DNA from: Bradyrhizobium jicamae
GTDB lineage: Bacteria; Pseudomonadota; Alphaproteobacteria; Rhizobiales; Xanthobacteraceae
DNA: 64,000 nt
Direction: 5' to 3'
Assembly (NCBI RefSeq): GCF_018130695.1
Contig: NZ_JAFCJX010000001.1
Coordinates: 124,001-188,000 of the forward strand
Positions 18,436 through 27,208 of this stretch are shown one piece after another (position 1 is the first letter of the stretch; every line of letters begins with the position of its first letter). The position numbers and the translations under genes were made by a program. The notes under the pieces were generated by a model. It ran no database searches. It was given only the letters and a program-made list of their open reading frames with translations, and was not told the origin of the DNA.

Positions 18436-18522
18436 GTAGGGTGGGCAAAGCGAAGCGTGCCCACCCTCACGAGCGCGCCGCAAAAGGTGGGCACGGCGCA
18501 AACGCGCCTTTGCCCAGCCTAC
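18436..18522. repeat. Palindromic repeat, GGGTGGGCAAAG family, copy 1
   Basis: Begins GTAGGGTGGGCAAAGCG and ends CGCCTTTGCCCAGCCTAC, forming an imperfect inverted repeat with internal hairpins (GGTGGGCA with TGCCCACC). Its last CTA provides the stop codon of the convergent permease gene at 18519-18521. A relative is at 32713-32799. Just before it, 18416-18429 reads GCATGATCCGGAAA, a motif present in inverted orientation at 39026-39039. Confidence 0.8.
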
Positions 18523-19298
18523 GTTTTGCGCCGCGTGGTCGCGATCAGCACCAGCAGGAAGGACGCCGCCGTCATCAAGGTCGAGATCGCCGCGATGGTC
18601 GGATCGATCTCGTCGCGCAGCGCGGTGAACATGCGCTTGGTCAGCGGCTGATACTGGCCGCCGGAGATGAACAGCGCGACGATGGTCTCGTCCATCGCCG
18701 AGATGAAGGCGAAGATGCCGCCGGCGACCACGCTCGCCTTGATCTGCGGCAGCGTCACCGCAAAGAAGCTGCGCAGCCGATTCATGCCGAGGCTGCGTGC
18801 CACCATCTCCTGCGCCGGGTCGAAGCTCTGCAGCCCGGCGACGACGGAGATGATGACATAGGGCAGACCGAGCATGACATTGGCAAGCACGAGCCCGGTC
18901 ATCGACGCGACAAGGCCGACCTTGGCGTAGACGAAGAAGATGCCGACCGCGGTGATGATGATCGGCACCACCAGCGGCAGCAGCAGCGTCATGTGGATGA
19001 CGCGCATGATCCGCCAGCTCGACTGACTGATGGCATAGGCTGCGGCGACGCCGAGTGGGGTTGCGATCGCGACGGTGAGGAAGGCGACCGTCAGCGTGAC
19101 CCGCGTCGCCTGCATCCAGGCGGCGTTGCCGACATACTCCTGGTACCAGCGCAGCGACAGCGACGGCGGCGGGAAGGTCAGGAAGCGCGCGGAGGAGAAC
19201 GACATCGGCGCGATGATCAGGATCGGCAGGATCAGATAGAGCAGCACCAGCGTGCAGAACACGACGAAGGCGATGCGGGTTGGGCGGGACGTCGTCAT
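18519..19298 (-). CDS. ABC transporter permease, PotC-like
   Basis: A 259-residue inner-membrane permease with about six hydrophobic segments and the EAA-like loop MVARSLGMNRLRSFFAVTLP, typical of spermidine/putrescine-type (PotC) importers. ATG 19298 gives the usual N-terminus MTTSRPTRIAFVVFCTLVLL and overlaps the upstream permease stop by ATGA. The frame continues to 19403, but that part is antisense-like. The stop codon lies inside the end of a palindromic element. It works with the second permease, the binding protein and the ATPase encoded upstream in the same operon. Confidence 0.92.
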   Translation of the reverse strand: MTTSRPTRIAFVVFCTLVLLYLILPILIIAPMSFSSARFLTFPPPSLSLRWYQEYVGNAAWMQATRVTLTVAFLTVAIATPLGVAAAYAISQSSWRIMRVIHMTLLLPLVVPIIITAVGIFFVYAKVGLVASMTGLVLANVMLGLPYVIISVVAGLQSFDPAQEMVARSLGMNRLRSFFAVTLPQIKASVVAGGIFAFISAMDETIVALFISGGQYQPLTKRMFTALRDEIDPTIAAISTLMTAASFLLVLIATTRRKT

Positions 19299-20164
19299 TT
19301 TTGCCCCAGCACGCGATCGAGCGGAATGAACCGGCTGACGGCGAAGAAGATCGCCGCCACCGCCGCGAGCAGCACGACGCCGACCGCGCTCGCCGCGCCC
19401 CACTGGTCGTAGAGCTCGACATTGCGGCTCACCAGCATCGAGACCATCACGGTGCGGCCGCCGCCGAGCAGCTCCGGCGTGATGTAGAAGCCGAGCGCCA
19501 GCACGAACACCAGCGTGCAGCCAGCCAGCACGCCCGGCAGCGACAGCGGCAGGAACACCCGCCAGAAGGTCAGCACCGGCCCTGCCCCGAGGCTGGCGCC
19601 GGCCTGCAAGAGATCACGCGGAATCTTCTGCATGGTGGCATAGAGCGGCAGCACCATGAAGGGCAGCAGGATGTGCAGCGTCGCCACCACCGTGCCGAAG
19701 GTGTTGTGCACCAGCGCCAGCGGCTCGTCGATCAGGCCGAGCTGCCGCAGCAACTGGTTGATCACGCCGGTCCGCTGCAGCAGCGCCAGCCAGGCATAGG
19801 CGCGCACCAGCACGCTGGTCCAGAACGGCAGCACCACCAGCGCCAGGATCACGATGTTCCAGCCGCGCGGCGCGATGCTGGCGGCATAGGCGATGGGATA
19901 GCCGAGCAGCAGCGCGAGCAGCGTCACCGCAAGGCTGATCTCGAAGGTCAGCGCAAAGCTGCGCCAATAGATATCCTCGCTGAAGATGCGGCGGTAGTTC
20001 TCAAAGGTGAAGCCGTTGTGCCAGATCGACTGCCAGGCCAGCCAGCCGACCGGCAGCACGATCAGCAGCAGGATCACCAGCAGCGCCGGCAGCGCCAGCG
20101 CCAGCATCGTCAGCTGTTCGCGGCGCTGATGCCTGAGCGAGATGTCTGGGGCTGAACCGGTCAC
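19295..20164 (-). CDS. ABC transporter permease, PotB-like
   Basis: A 289-residue inner-membrane permease. It has about six hydrophobic segments, starting with LALALPALLVILLLIVLPVG, and the ATPase-contact loop QAGASLGAGPVLTFWRVFLP. PLSLPGVLAGCTLVFVLALG and the YITPELLGG motif are typical of the PotB/AfuB group. The gene lies 18 bases after the binding-protein gene and overlaps the PotC-like gene by four bases. Confidence 0.92.
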   Translation of the reverse strand: MTGSAPDISLRHQRREQLTMLALALPALLVILLLIVLPVGWLAWQSIWHNGFTFENYRRIFSEDIYWRSFALTFEISLAVTLLALLLGYPIAYAASIAPRGWNIVILALVVLPFWTSVLVRAYAWLALLQRTGVINQLLRQLGLIDEPLALVHNTFGTVVATLHILLPFMVLPLYATMQKIPRDLLQAGASLGAGPVLTFWRVFLPLSLPGVLAGCTLVFVLALGFYITPELLGGGRTVMVSMLVSRNVELYDQWGAASAVGVVLLAAVAAIFFAVSRFIPLDRVLGQK

Positions 20165-20182
20165 GGCGGGTGATCCCTCACG

Positions 20183-21235
20183 TCACTTCTGCATGAACGA
20201 GACCCAGCGCTTCTCGGCCGCCTCGCCCGCCGGCGACGACCACCACGCATAGGACATCAGCGCCTGCTTGGCGGCGTTATCGGGCGCGCTCGGCAATTGC
20301 GCTGCGCGCTCCGGCTTGATCACGCCGGTGTCGAACGCCTTCGGGTTGGCCGGGCCGTAGTCGATATGCAGCGGCAGATTGGCCTGATGCACGGGATCGA
20401 CGGCCTCATTGAGGAACTTCACGGCTGTCGAAAGATTTGGCGCGTCCTTGAGGATGCACAGCGAGGTGCTCTGCAGAATGCCCTGGTTGAAGGTGAAGGA
20501 CACCTTTGCGCCCTCGTTGATCAGCGCGCTGACACGGCCGTTCCAGGCCATCACCATGTCGACCTCGCCGTCATTGAGCAGTTGCGCCGACTGCGCGCCC
20601 GAGGTCCACCACACCGTGATGTTGGGCTTGATCTCCTCGAGCTTCTTGAAGGCACGATCGACGTCGAGCGGATAGAGCTTGTCCGGCGCAACGCCGTCGG
20701 CCATCAGCGCGGCTTCGAGCGTTGCGATCGGGTGGTTGCGCAGCGCGCGGCGGCCGGGGAATTTCTTGACGTCCCAGAAGTCGGCCCAGCTCGCCGGCGC
20801 TCCGGATGGGAACTTCTTCTGGCTGTAGGCGAGGACGCTGGAATAGAACTCATACGCGACCGAGTAGGCCGAGCGATAGGCCTCCGGCATCGCGGCCCCA
20901 TTCGGCAGCTTGGAGAAATCCAGCTTCTCGAACAGGCCCTGCTCGCCACCGCGCAGGCAATAGCCGGTCGGGACGTCGACCACATCCCAGGTCGGCTTGC
21001 CGCTCGCGACCTGCGACTTCACTGCCGGCCATGCGTCGGGGATGCTGTCCTGGTTGATGGTAATGCCGAGTTTTTTCGCGGACGGATCGAGGATCGCAAC
21101 GGTCTGCGCTTTCTGATAGGCGCCGCCCTGCGACACGAAGGTGATCTGCTCCGCCGCATAGGCCGGCATGCTGGTCAGGATCGTGGCCGCGGCAAGCAGC
21201 GCGCGGCGGCTGAGATATGAAGAAGCAATCGTCAT
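20183..21235 (-). CDS. Periplasmic substrate-binding protein, PotD-like
   Basis: A 350-residue exported binding protein for the importer. The N-terminus SRRALLAAATILTSMPAYA is a cleavable signal with a twin arginine. The mature part starts EQITFVSQGGAYQKAQ and includes WDVVDVPTGYCLRGGEQG, PASWADFWDVKKFPG and VDMVMAWNGRVSALINEGA, which are typical of spermidine/putrescine-type receptors. ATG 21235 follows GAGAGGGGATTGGAC; a TTG six bases upstream is less likely. The ligand could be a polyamine or another cationic amine; the neighbouring DAO-family oxidase fits an amine substrate. Confidence 0.9.
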   Translation of the reverse strand: MTIASSYLSRRALLAAATILTSMPAYAAEQITFVSQGGAYQKAQTVAILDPSAKKLGITINQDSIPDAWPAVKSQVASGKPTWDVVDVPTGYCLRGGEQGLFEKLDFSKLPNGAAMPEAYRSAYSVAYEFYSSVLAYSQKKFPSGAPASWADFWDVKKFPGRRALRNHPIATLEAALMADGVAPDKLYPLDVDRAFKKLEEIKPNITVWWTSGAQSAQLLNDGEVDMVMAWNGRVSALINEGAKVSFTFNQGILQSTSLCILKDAPNLSTAVKFLNEAVDPVHQANLPLHIDYGPANPKAFDTGVIKPERAAQLPSAPDNAAKQALMSYAWWSSPAGEAAEKRWVSFMQK

Positions 21236-21265
21236 GTCCAATCCCCTCTCGTGTTGACGGCCGAG

Positions 21266-22573
21266 CTAGCGCTCGACCGCATCCAGAAACTGATACCAGC
21301 CGGCCACCGCGCGGACGGCCGGTTCGCGGAACGCATAGAATGGAATGGTCTTGAGACGGCGCGCCGCGAGCAGGCCGAGATTGACGGACTCGCCGCGCAC
21401 GAGGTCTGCGAGATAGCGCCCCATCAGGCTCGACATCGCAACGCCCGCGCCGTTGTAGCCGACCGAGTAGAGCGTGCGGTCATCGAGCCGGCCGACATGC
21501 GGCACGGAGTCGAGCGTCATCGCGACGAGGCCGGACCATTTGAACTCCAGCGGAACATCCGCAAGCTCCGGAAAGATGCCGACCATCGCCTTGCGCAGCG
21601 CTTCGAACGCGCTCTCCGAATCCTGTTTGCCGAACGCGCCGCGGCCGCCGAAGACGACGCGGTCGTCGACCTTACGGAACCAGCGCATCATGCGCTTGGT
21701 CTCGGTGTAGCTCCGACCGGTCGGCATCAAGCTGCCGGCGAGATTGGGCGACAGCTTTTCGGTTGCGATCAATGCGCTGCGGAACGGCACCAGCGTTCGC
21801 TGCACGCGCGCGGTGGCCGACGTCAGGTCGGAATAGGAGTTGGTGGCGATGATCGCCTGGCGCGCCCGCACGCTGCCGCCTGGCGTCTCGGCGAGGACAC
21901 CGTCGCCGTCACGACGCAACGAAACAACCGGGCTCTCCTGAAAGATCGGCACGCCGCGCGCCGCGACGCCCTTGGCGAGTCCACGCAGATAGTTCAGCGG
22001 ATGGATGCCGCCGGAGCCGGGATTAAGCACGCCGCCAACGAAGATCGACGAGCCCGTCTCATCGCGCACCTGGTGCGGATCGAGAATCCTGACCTCGGTG
22101 TCGCGCATCTCGCGCGACATCCAGGCGGCTTCGTCGATCGCGGCCTTCAGCGTCGTATCATTATGCGCCGCCTTGACCTGGCCGGTCCGCGTCAGCCGCG
22201 CGCTGGTAATGTCGAATTCGGACACCAGCTCCTCGACCATGTCGACCGATTCATGCGCGATCTCGTACATCCGCCGCGCCATCGCCCGACCATGCACGGC
22301 ATCGATCTCGCGGAACGACAGCCGGAACTTTGCGGTGATGACGCCGCCGTTGCGGCCGCTCGCGCCCCAGCCGGGCTGGTTGGCCTCGAGCACAACAGGT
22401 GCGAGCCCGCTTTTGGCCAAGTGATACGCGGCTGACAGACCGGTGTAGCCGGCGCCGATGATGACGACGTCGGCCTGCCGCGCACCGGACAGCTTCGGAA
22501 AGGCCGGCAACGGATCAGCCGTCGCAGCCCATAACGAAGGCACCGGTGTCATCGGGGTGAAGGCCTGTGCCAT
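21266..22573 (-). CDS. FAD-dependent oxidoreductase, DAO family (PuuB-like)
   Basis: A 435-residue flavoprotein. The dinucleotide-binding motif is VVIIGAGYTGLSAAYHLAKSG, followed by EANQPGWGASGRNGG, the hallmark of the DAO family. The C-terminal FAD contact is YSVGYNGAGVAMSSLMGRYL. The closest familiar type is gamma-glutamylputrescine oxidase (PuuB/OrdL), which oxidises an amine to aldehyde, ammonia and hydrogen peroxide. Its place in a PotD-type import operon supports amine catabolism, but no gamma-glutamylputrescine synthetase is seen in the window, so the substrate is open. Confidence 0.88.
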   Translation of the reverse strand: MAQAFTPMTPVPSLWAATADPLPAFPKLSGARQADVVIIGAGYTGLSAAYHLAKSGLAPVVLEANQPGWGASGRNGGVITAKFRLSFREIDAVHGRAMARRMYEIAHESVDMVEELVSEFDITSARLTRTGQVKAAHNDTTLKAAIDEAAWMSREMRDTEVRILDPHQVRDETGSSIFVGGVLNPGSGGIHPLNYLRGLAKGVAARGVPIFQESPVVSLRRDGDGVLAETPGGSVRARQAIIATNSYSDLTSATARVQRTLVPFRSALIATEKLSPNLAGSLMPTGRSYTETKRMMRWFRKVDDRVVFGGRGAFGKQDSESAFEALRKAMVGIFPELADVPLEFKWSGLVAMTLDSVPHVGRLDDRTLYSVGYNGAGVAMSSLMGRYLADLVRGESVNLGLLAARRLKTIPFYAFREPAVRAVAGWYQFLDAVER

Positions 22574-22584
22574 CGCCGCGCCTG

Positions 22585-23283
22585 CTAGCTTCCGACCGCC
22601 GCGTCGGCAAATGCCTTCATCGTGGCGAAATGGAAATCGGGCTTGGTCAGCTCCGGCACTTCAGGCGTGCCGCCAAATCCCTTCATGCCCTGGCGCCGCT
22701 CGATCCAGCACACCTTGTAGCCGAGCTTGCGCGCGATGCCGATGTCGTGGTGCTGGCTCTGCGCGACATGCAGGATGTCGGACTGCTTGTAGCCGAACGC
22801 CGATTGCCGTCCCTTGTTGAAGGCGAAGAACTCCGGATTGGGTTTTGCGCAGCCAGTATCGTCGGCGCAGATGGTGTCGTGGAAGGGATTGCCCAGCGCA
22901 TGCGCATAGGCCGACAGCGCGACGCGGTCGGCATTGGTCATGGCGACCAGGCGGAATTTGGTACGCAGACGTTTCAAGGCCTCGACGGAATCAGCGAACG
23001 GCTGCCAGCGCAGCACCGCAAGCTGGAACGCGTCGCAGGCGCCGTCATCCGACGGCAAATCGAGCTCGCGCGCGAGATAGCGGTAGACATTGAACATCAC
23101 CTCGCTGGAGCGCTCAGGATGGGCATCGCGGCCGCGCTTGTAGGAGGCGAAGATCTGATCGTCGCTCAGCGCTGCCGTCCGCGGGCCGCCGATCCGGCGC
23201 ACGCCTTCGAGCACGCCGGCCTCGAAATCAATCAGGGTGCCGACGACGTCGAATGTGAGAACCTTGAAGCTATCGTAGGACAT
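22585..23283 (-). CDS. HAD-superfamily hydrolase, haloacid dehalogenase type II-like
   Basis: A 232-residue cytoplasmic HAD protein. Motif I is LTFDVVGTLIDFE, with the nucleophile aspartate but valine where phosphatases have the second aspartate and dehalogenases a tyrosine. Motif II is AMTNAD, the motif III lysine is in GCAKPNPEFF, and motif IV is DILHVAQSQHHDIGIARKLG, which is the dehalogenase-like form. The absence of the general-acid aspartate argues against a normal phosphatase. ATG 23283 has AAGAG six bases upstream; ATG 23289 is an alternative. It is in the amine-import operon between the oxidase and the ATPase. Substrate unknown. Confidence 0.82.
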   Translation of the reverse strand: MSYDSFKVLTFDVVGTLIDFEAGVLEGVRRIGGPRTAALSDDQIFASYKRGRDAHPERSSEVMFNVYRYLARELDLPSDDGACDAFQLAVLRWQPFADSVEALKRLRTKFRLVAMTNADRVALSAYAHALGNPFHDTICADDTGCAKPNPEFFAFNKGRQSAFGYKQSDILHVAQSQHHDIGIARKLGYKVCWIERRQGMKGFGGTPEVPELTKPDFHFATMKAFADAAVGS

Positions 23284-23314
23284 GGTCATCTCTTTTCTTG
23301 GCTTTGCTTGCTGG

Positions 23315-24397
23315 TCATTGACGCGCCTTCGGCACGACGATGGTGTCTTCAGGATGCAGCGTGACGGTGAGGTCGCCGCCGACGGGCGGAATGCGGCGCG
23401 CAGCCTCGTAATGGCTCGGCTGGCGCAGGCTCAAGGCGGTGCCGTCGGGCAATTGCAGGAACACGCGCAGGCTCTCGCCCTGGTAGACGATGTCGGTGAC
23501 TTTGCCGGTCAAGCGGTTGCGCGCCGCATCGCCCTTGCCGTCATCGATCAGGAGCTTCTCGCTGTGCACGGCGAGCATCAAACCGTCGCCGTCCGGGATG
23601 CGGCGCGTGCTGCGCAGGATCGACGAACCAAGTGCAACGCTGCAGCTGTCGACGGGATGGACCGGCAACAGGCTCGCCTCGCCGATGAAACTCGCCACGA
23701 AGGCGTCGGCGGGGTGATCGTGCAGCCGCTGCGGCGCGTCGATCTGCACGAGCTTGCCGTCCTTGAGGATCGCAACACGATCGCTCATGGTCAGTGCTTC
23801 GCGCTGGTCATGCGTGACGTAGATGATGGTGGCGCCGATCCGCCGGTGCAACTCACGGAGCTCGATCTGCATCGCCTCGCGCAATTGCTTGTCGAGCGCC
23901 GACAGCGGCTCGTCCATCAGGATCAGCCGCGGCTCGAAGATCATGGCGCGCGCCAGCGCGACGCGCTGACGCTGGCCACCCGAGAGCTGCGAGATGCCGC
24001 GCGACTCGTAGCCGGCAAGCCCGACCATGGCGAGCGCTGCGTTCACCTTCTTCGGCCAGTCCGCCTTCGGCAGCCGCCGCGCGCGCAGGGGAAAGGCGAC
24101 GTTCTCGCCGACGCTCATATGCGGGAACAACGCGTAGTTCTGGAACACGACGCCGATGTCGCGCTTGTGCGGCGGCAGGAGGGTGACGTCGCGGTCGCCG
24201 AAATGGACCGAGCCGGAGGATGGCTGGATGAAGCCGCCGAGGATGCCGAGCAGCGTGGTCTTGCCGGAACCGGACGGGCCGAGCAGCGAGACGAACTCGC
24301 GCGGCGCGACATTCAGCGTGACATTATCGAGGGCGCGGACAGCATCGTAATGCTTGCTCGCGGACCTGATGTCGACGCTCTCTCCGCCCTTGTCCAA
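23315..24397 (-). CDS. ABC transporter ATP-binding protein, PotA-like
   Basis: A 360-residue ATPase and the first gene of the amine-import operon. Walker A is GPSGSGKTT, the Q-loop is VVFQNYALFPHMSV, the signature is LSGGQRQRVALARAM, Walker B is LILMDEPLSALDKQLRE, and the switch histidine is in IIYVTHDQREAL. The C-terminal 110 residues form a TOBE domain, as in PotA. The 250-base region upstream is shared with a divergent LysR gene, which may regulate it. Confidence 0.93.
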   Translation of the reverse strand: MDKGGESVDIRSASKHYDAVRALDNVTLNVAPREFVSLLGPSGSGKTTLLGILGGFIQPSSGSVHFGDRDVTLLPPHKRDIGVVFQNYALFPHMSVGENVAFPLRARRLPKADWPKKVNAALAMVGLAGYESRGISQLSGGQRQRVALARAMIFEPRLILMDEPLSALDKQLREAMQIELRELHRRIGATIIYVTHDQREALTMSDRVAILKDGKLVQIDAPQRLHDHPADAFVASFIGEASLLPVHPVDSCSVALGSSILRSTRRIPDGDGLMLAVHSEKLLIDDGKGDAARNRLTGKVTDIVYQGESLRVFLQLPDGTALSLRQPSHYEAARRIPPVGGDLTVTLHPEDTIVVPKARQ

Positions 24398-24647
24398 TCA
24401 CCGACCCCGTCATGTTGCCGATCCGCGCTGCGATGCGCAGGATCGGGGCCACCCGCCTGACGCGGGTTGACCTGTGAACCGGCATGATCTCGTCTTATGA
24501 TCCGGGTAGATCGGACTAGCCTGATGGTAGCCCCCGCTGCGCCGGATTAAACAACCTGCCCTTGTGTGCAGGCCATTCCGTCAATGCAAACAGACTTGCC
24601 GAACACCGGCAATTGCCAAATTCTCACCGGAGGCATAAGCTGAAGTT

Positions 24648-25595
24648 ATGTCTGAGCTCCGCCGGATGCTGCCCTCGAGCCACGCTTTGTTCGTCTTCGA
24701 CGCCGCCGCGCGCAACGGCAGCTTCACGGCCGCGGCCGCGGAGCTGAATGTCACGCAGCCTGCGGTGAGCCGCATGCTCGGGCAATTCGAGGATTATCTC
24801 GGCGTCCGCCTGTTCGACCGCACGGCCGGCGGCGCGGTGCTGACCGAGGAAGGCGAGATCCTCTATCGCCGCGTCTCCGACGGCTTTCGCAGCATCGAGA
24901 GTGGGCTGATCGAGATCGACCGCCGGCGCAAGGGCACCGAGACGGTGACGCTGTCGGTGTCGTCGGCCTTCACCACGCATTGGCTGATGCCGCGGATCGA
25001 CAAGCTGCAGCGCCAGTTTCCGACCGTCGATCTGCGCTTCCAGCTGATCTCGGGCCCGTTGCGCGGCCCCGTCGACAATGTCGATCTCGGCATGCGCTTT
25101 CGCGATCGCTTCGATCCCGAACAGAATGGCGCACTGGTCATGAAGGAGGTGATGGTGCCGATCTGCACGCCCGCCTATCGCGATGCCGATGGCGCGGATG
25201 GTGCAAGCGAGCCCAACACCATCATCCGCCTGGCGGAGACGCCGGGTGATTGGGCGGCGGAGTATCGCACATTTCTCACCAAGCGATTGGGCGCGGCGAA
25301 GTCGCTGAGCTTCTCCGATTATGCGGTGGTCGTGCAGGCCGCCCTGCTCGGCCAGGGCATCGCGCTCGGCTGGCTGACGGTCGCAGCGCACTGGCTGCTG
25401 ACGGGCGCACTGGTGCCGGCCTCGGAAAAGCTGACCACGACGCGGCGGCTGTGTGAGCTGGTCTATCCGCCCGACCGCTCGGTGCGGCCGGTGGTCGCCG
25501 ACATCAGGGACTGGATCATCGCGCAGATGCGCACTGACATGGCGGCCATCGACAAGCTCTATCCGCGGCTCAAGTTGATGAGGGCAAGCTACTGA
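24648..25595 (+). CDS. LysR-family transcriptional regulator, GcvA-like
   Basis: A 315-residue regulator. The N-terminal winged helix-turn-helix is FTAAAAELNVTQPAVSRMLG within the first 70 residues, and the rest is a LysR effector-binding domain (TVTLSVSSAFTTHWLMPRI, as in GcvA-type members). It is divergent from the amine-import operon, which by LysR convention is its likely target. Its 3' end overlaps that of the convergent LysR gene by seven bases. ATG 24648 lies after GGAGGCATAAGCTGAAGTT. Confidence 0.9.
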   Translation: MSELRRMLPSSHALFVFDAAARNGSFTAAAAELNVTQPAVSRMLGQFEDYLGVRLFDRTAGGAVLTEEGEILYRRVSDGFRSIESGLIEIDRRRKGTETVTLSVSSAFTTHWLMPRIDKLQRQFPTVDLRFQLISGPLRGPVDNVDLGMRFRDRFDPEQNGALVMKEVMVPICTPAYRDADGADGASEPNTIIRLAETPGDWAAEYRTFLTKRLGAAKSLSFSDYAVVVQAALLGQGIALGWLTVAAHWLLTGALVPASEKLTTTRRLCELVYPPDRSVRPVVADIRDWIIAQMRTDMAAIDKLYPRLKLMRASY

Positions 25596-26485
25596 GTTTC
25601 CAGCGTCGGCGCGACCTCGCGCGCGACCTGCACCAGGGCCGCGATCAGCGGCGTCATCGGGTCGCGCTGCGGGATCACCATGCCGATGCTGTAGTTCACC
25701 ACGGGGTCCACGATCGGAATGCTGCGGACGGCGTCGGCGAGCCCGAGCGTCTCCGCCAGCTTCGCCGGCATCACGCTCGCCCAGCGGCCGGTCTTCACAT
25801 GGGTGTACAGCACGAGCAGCGAATTCGAGGTCAGCGTCGGCGTCGCCTCCGCGCCGACCGAAGTCAGCGCGCGGTCGATGATGCGGCGGTTCTGCATATC
25901 AGGTGTCAGCAGGCAGAGCGGCACCTGGCCGACTTCCTTCCACGTCACCTGCTTGCGGTCACCGAACATGCCGTCCGGCGACGTCAGCAAACGATAGCTC
26001 TCATTGTAGAGCGGGATGGTGCGCACCTTGCCGATCGGCTCGTTCTCGATATAGGTCAGCCCGGCATCGACCTCGAGATTTTCGAGCAGGCCCAGCACGT
26101 CGGCCGAGGTGCAGGACTGGATGCGGAAGCGCACATCCGGATAGCGCGCGCGGAATGGCGTGGTCAGTGCGGCGACCATGCCGAGCACGGTCGGGATCGC
26201 GGCGATCCGGATCTCGCCGGACAGCTTGTCCTTGAGGCTATTGATCTCCTGCTTCATCGCCCGCGCGTCGCCGACGATGCGGCGCGCCCAGTCCAGCGTG
26301 CGCTCGCCCTCCGGCGTGAAGCCCTGGAAGCGGGAGCCGCGCTGCACCAGCATGACGCCGAGGATTTCCTCGAGCTGCTTGAGGCTGGTCGACATGGTCG
26401 GCTGGGTCACGCCGCAGGCCTCGGCCGCGCGTCCGAAATGCCGCTCCTTGGCCAGCGCCAGCAGAAGTTCAAGCTTGTCGATCAA
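25589..26485 (-). CDS. LysR-family regulator, probable regulator of formate dehydrogenase
   Basis: A 298-residue regulator with winged helix FGRAAEACGVTQPTMSTSLK near the N-terminus and a LysR co-inducer domain (LSGEIRIAAIPTVLGMVAAL). It is divergent from fdsG across a 246-base region that contains two tandem palindromes, matching the usual arrangement of a LysR activator and its target operon. Formate or a related metabolite is the natural guess for the inducer, but this is inference. Confidence 0.88.
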   Translation of the reverse strand: MIDKLELLLALAKERHFGRAAEACGVTQPTMSTSLKQLEEILGVMLVQRGSRFQGFTPEGERTLDWARRIVGDARAMKQEINSLKDKLSGEIRIAAIPTVLGMVAALTTPFRARYPDVRFRIQSCTSADVLGLLENLEVDAGLTYIENEPIGKVRTIPLYNESYRLLTSPDGMFGDRKQVTWKEVGQVPLCLLTPDMQNRRIIDRALTSVGAEATPTLTSNSLLVLYTHVKTGRWASVMPAKLAETLGLADAVRSIPIVDPVVNYSIGMVIPQRDPMTPLIAALVQVAREVAPTLETQ

Positions 26486-26604
26486 GAGCTAGTCCCCGTC
26501 CCAAACAATGTCTTAACACCGTCACGAATACCACGGCTGCGGCCCGTTCCCCAACGCCTCGATTTGCGCCGGAAGCCATGATTCCCGGCCACCATTCTAA
26601 ACGC

Positions 26605-26640
26605 AAATCGATCGATTTCACCGCCAAATTGATCGCATTT
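26605..26640. promoter_or_regulatory. Tandem palindromes upstream of the formate dehydrogenase operon
   Basis: AAATCGATCGATTT (26605-26618) is a perfect 14-bp palindrome. AAATTGATCGCATTT (26626-26640) is a similar imperfect one that starts 21 bases later, two helical turns. Both lie between the LysR gene and fdsG and are candidate regulator sites. Confidence 0.5.
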
Positions 26641-26731
26641 CGCAATCGCCGCATGAGACAGCTTTATTGATGTTTGGAAGGATTCCAACGCATGTGGAAG
26701 AGACTCGAAAACCCCTGATTTGAGAACGCGG

Positions 26732-27208
26732 ATGACATCGGTTTACGAACCCTGGAACGAGACGCGCGGCGCCGAGATCATCGCCGAACATGCCAAGCTC
26801 GAAGGCGCCACGCTGGTGATCCTGCACGCGCTGCAGGAAGCTTTCGGCTATGTGCCCGAGCCCGCCATCCCGATGGTCGCATCCGCGCTCAATCTGTCCC
26901 GCGCCGAGGTGCATGGCGTGTTCACCTTCTATCACGATTTCCGGAAAGAACCGGCGGGCCGCCACGTGCTGAAGCTGTGCCGCGCCGAAGCCTGCCAGGC
27001 CGCCGGCGGCGATGCGCTCGCCGCGCGCGCCGAAGCCAGGCTCGGCATTTCCCTTGGAAACACCACTGCGGACGATCGCGTCACGCTGGAGCCGATCTAC
27101 TGCCTCGGCCTCTGCGCCACCGCGCCGTCGGCGATGCTCGACGGCCGTATCGTCGGACGGCTCGATGAAAAGCGCCTCGATGCGCTGGTTGCGGAGGCGC
27201 AGCGATGA
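26732..27208 (+). CDS. fdsG: NAD-dependent formate dehydrogenase gamma subunit
   Basis: A 158-residue NuoE-like subunit that binds one [2Fe-2S] cluster and passes electrons toward the flavin subunit. The four ligand cysteines are visible as LCRAEACQAAG and CLGLCATAP. HGVFTFYHDFRKEPAGRHVLKLC is typical of NuoE/FdsG. ATG 26732 begins MTSVYEPWN; a TTG at 26720 gives a four-residue longer form and is less likely. It is the first gene of the operon and overlaps fdsB by four bases. Confidence 0.93.
   Translation: MTSVYEPWNETRGAEIIAEHAKLEGATLVILHALQEAFGYVPEPAIPMVASALNLSRAEVHGVFTFYHDFRKEPAGRHVLKLCRAEACQAAGGDALAARAEARLGISLGNTTADDRVTLEPIYCLGLCATAPSAMLDGRIVGRLDEKRLDALVAEAQR

Noticed and set aside
16654..19422. 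A 922-codon open frame on the minus strand and an 845-codon one on the plus strand (16875-19412)
   Set aside because: Both run across the boundary of the histidine kinase and permease genes in wrong frames, have low-complexity Arg/His/Asp-rich composition, and lack ribosome-binding sites. They are by-products of high GC.
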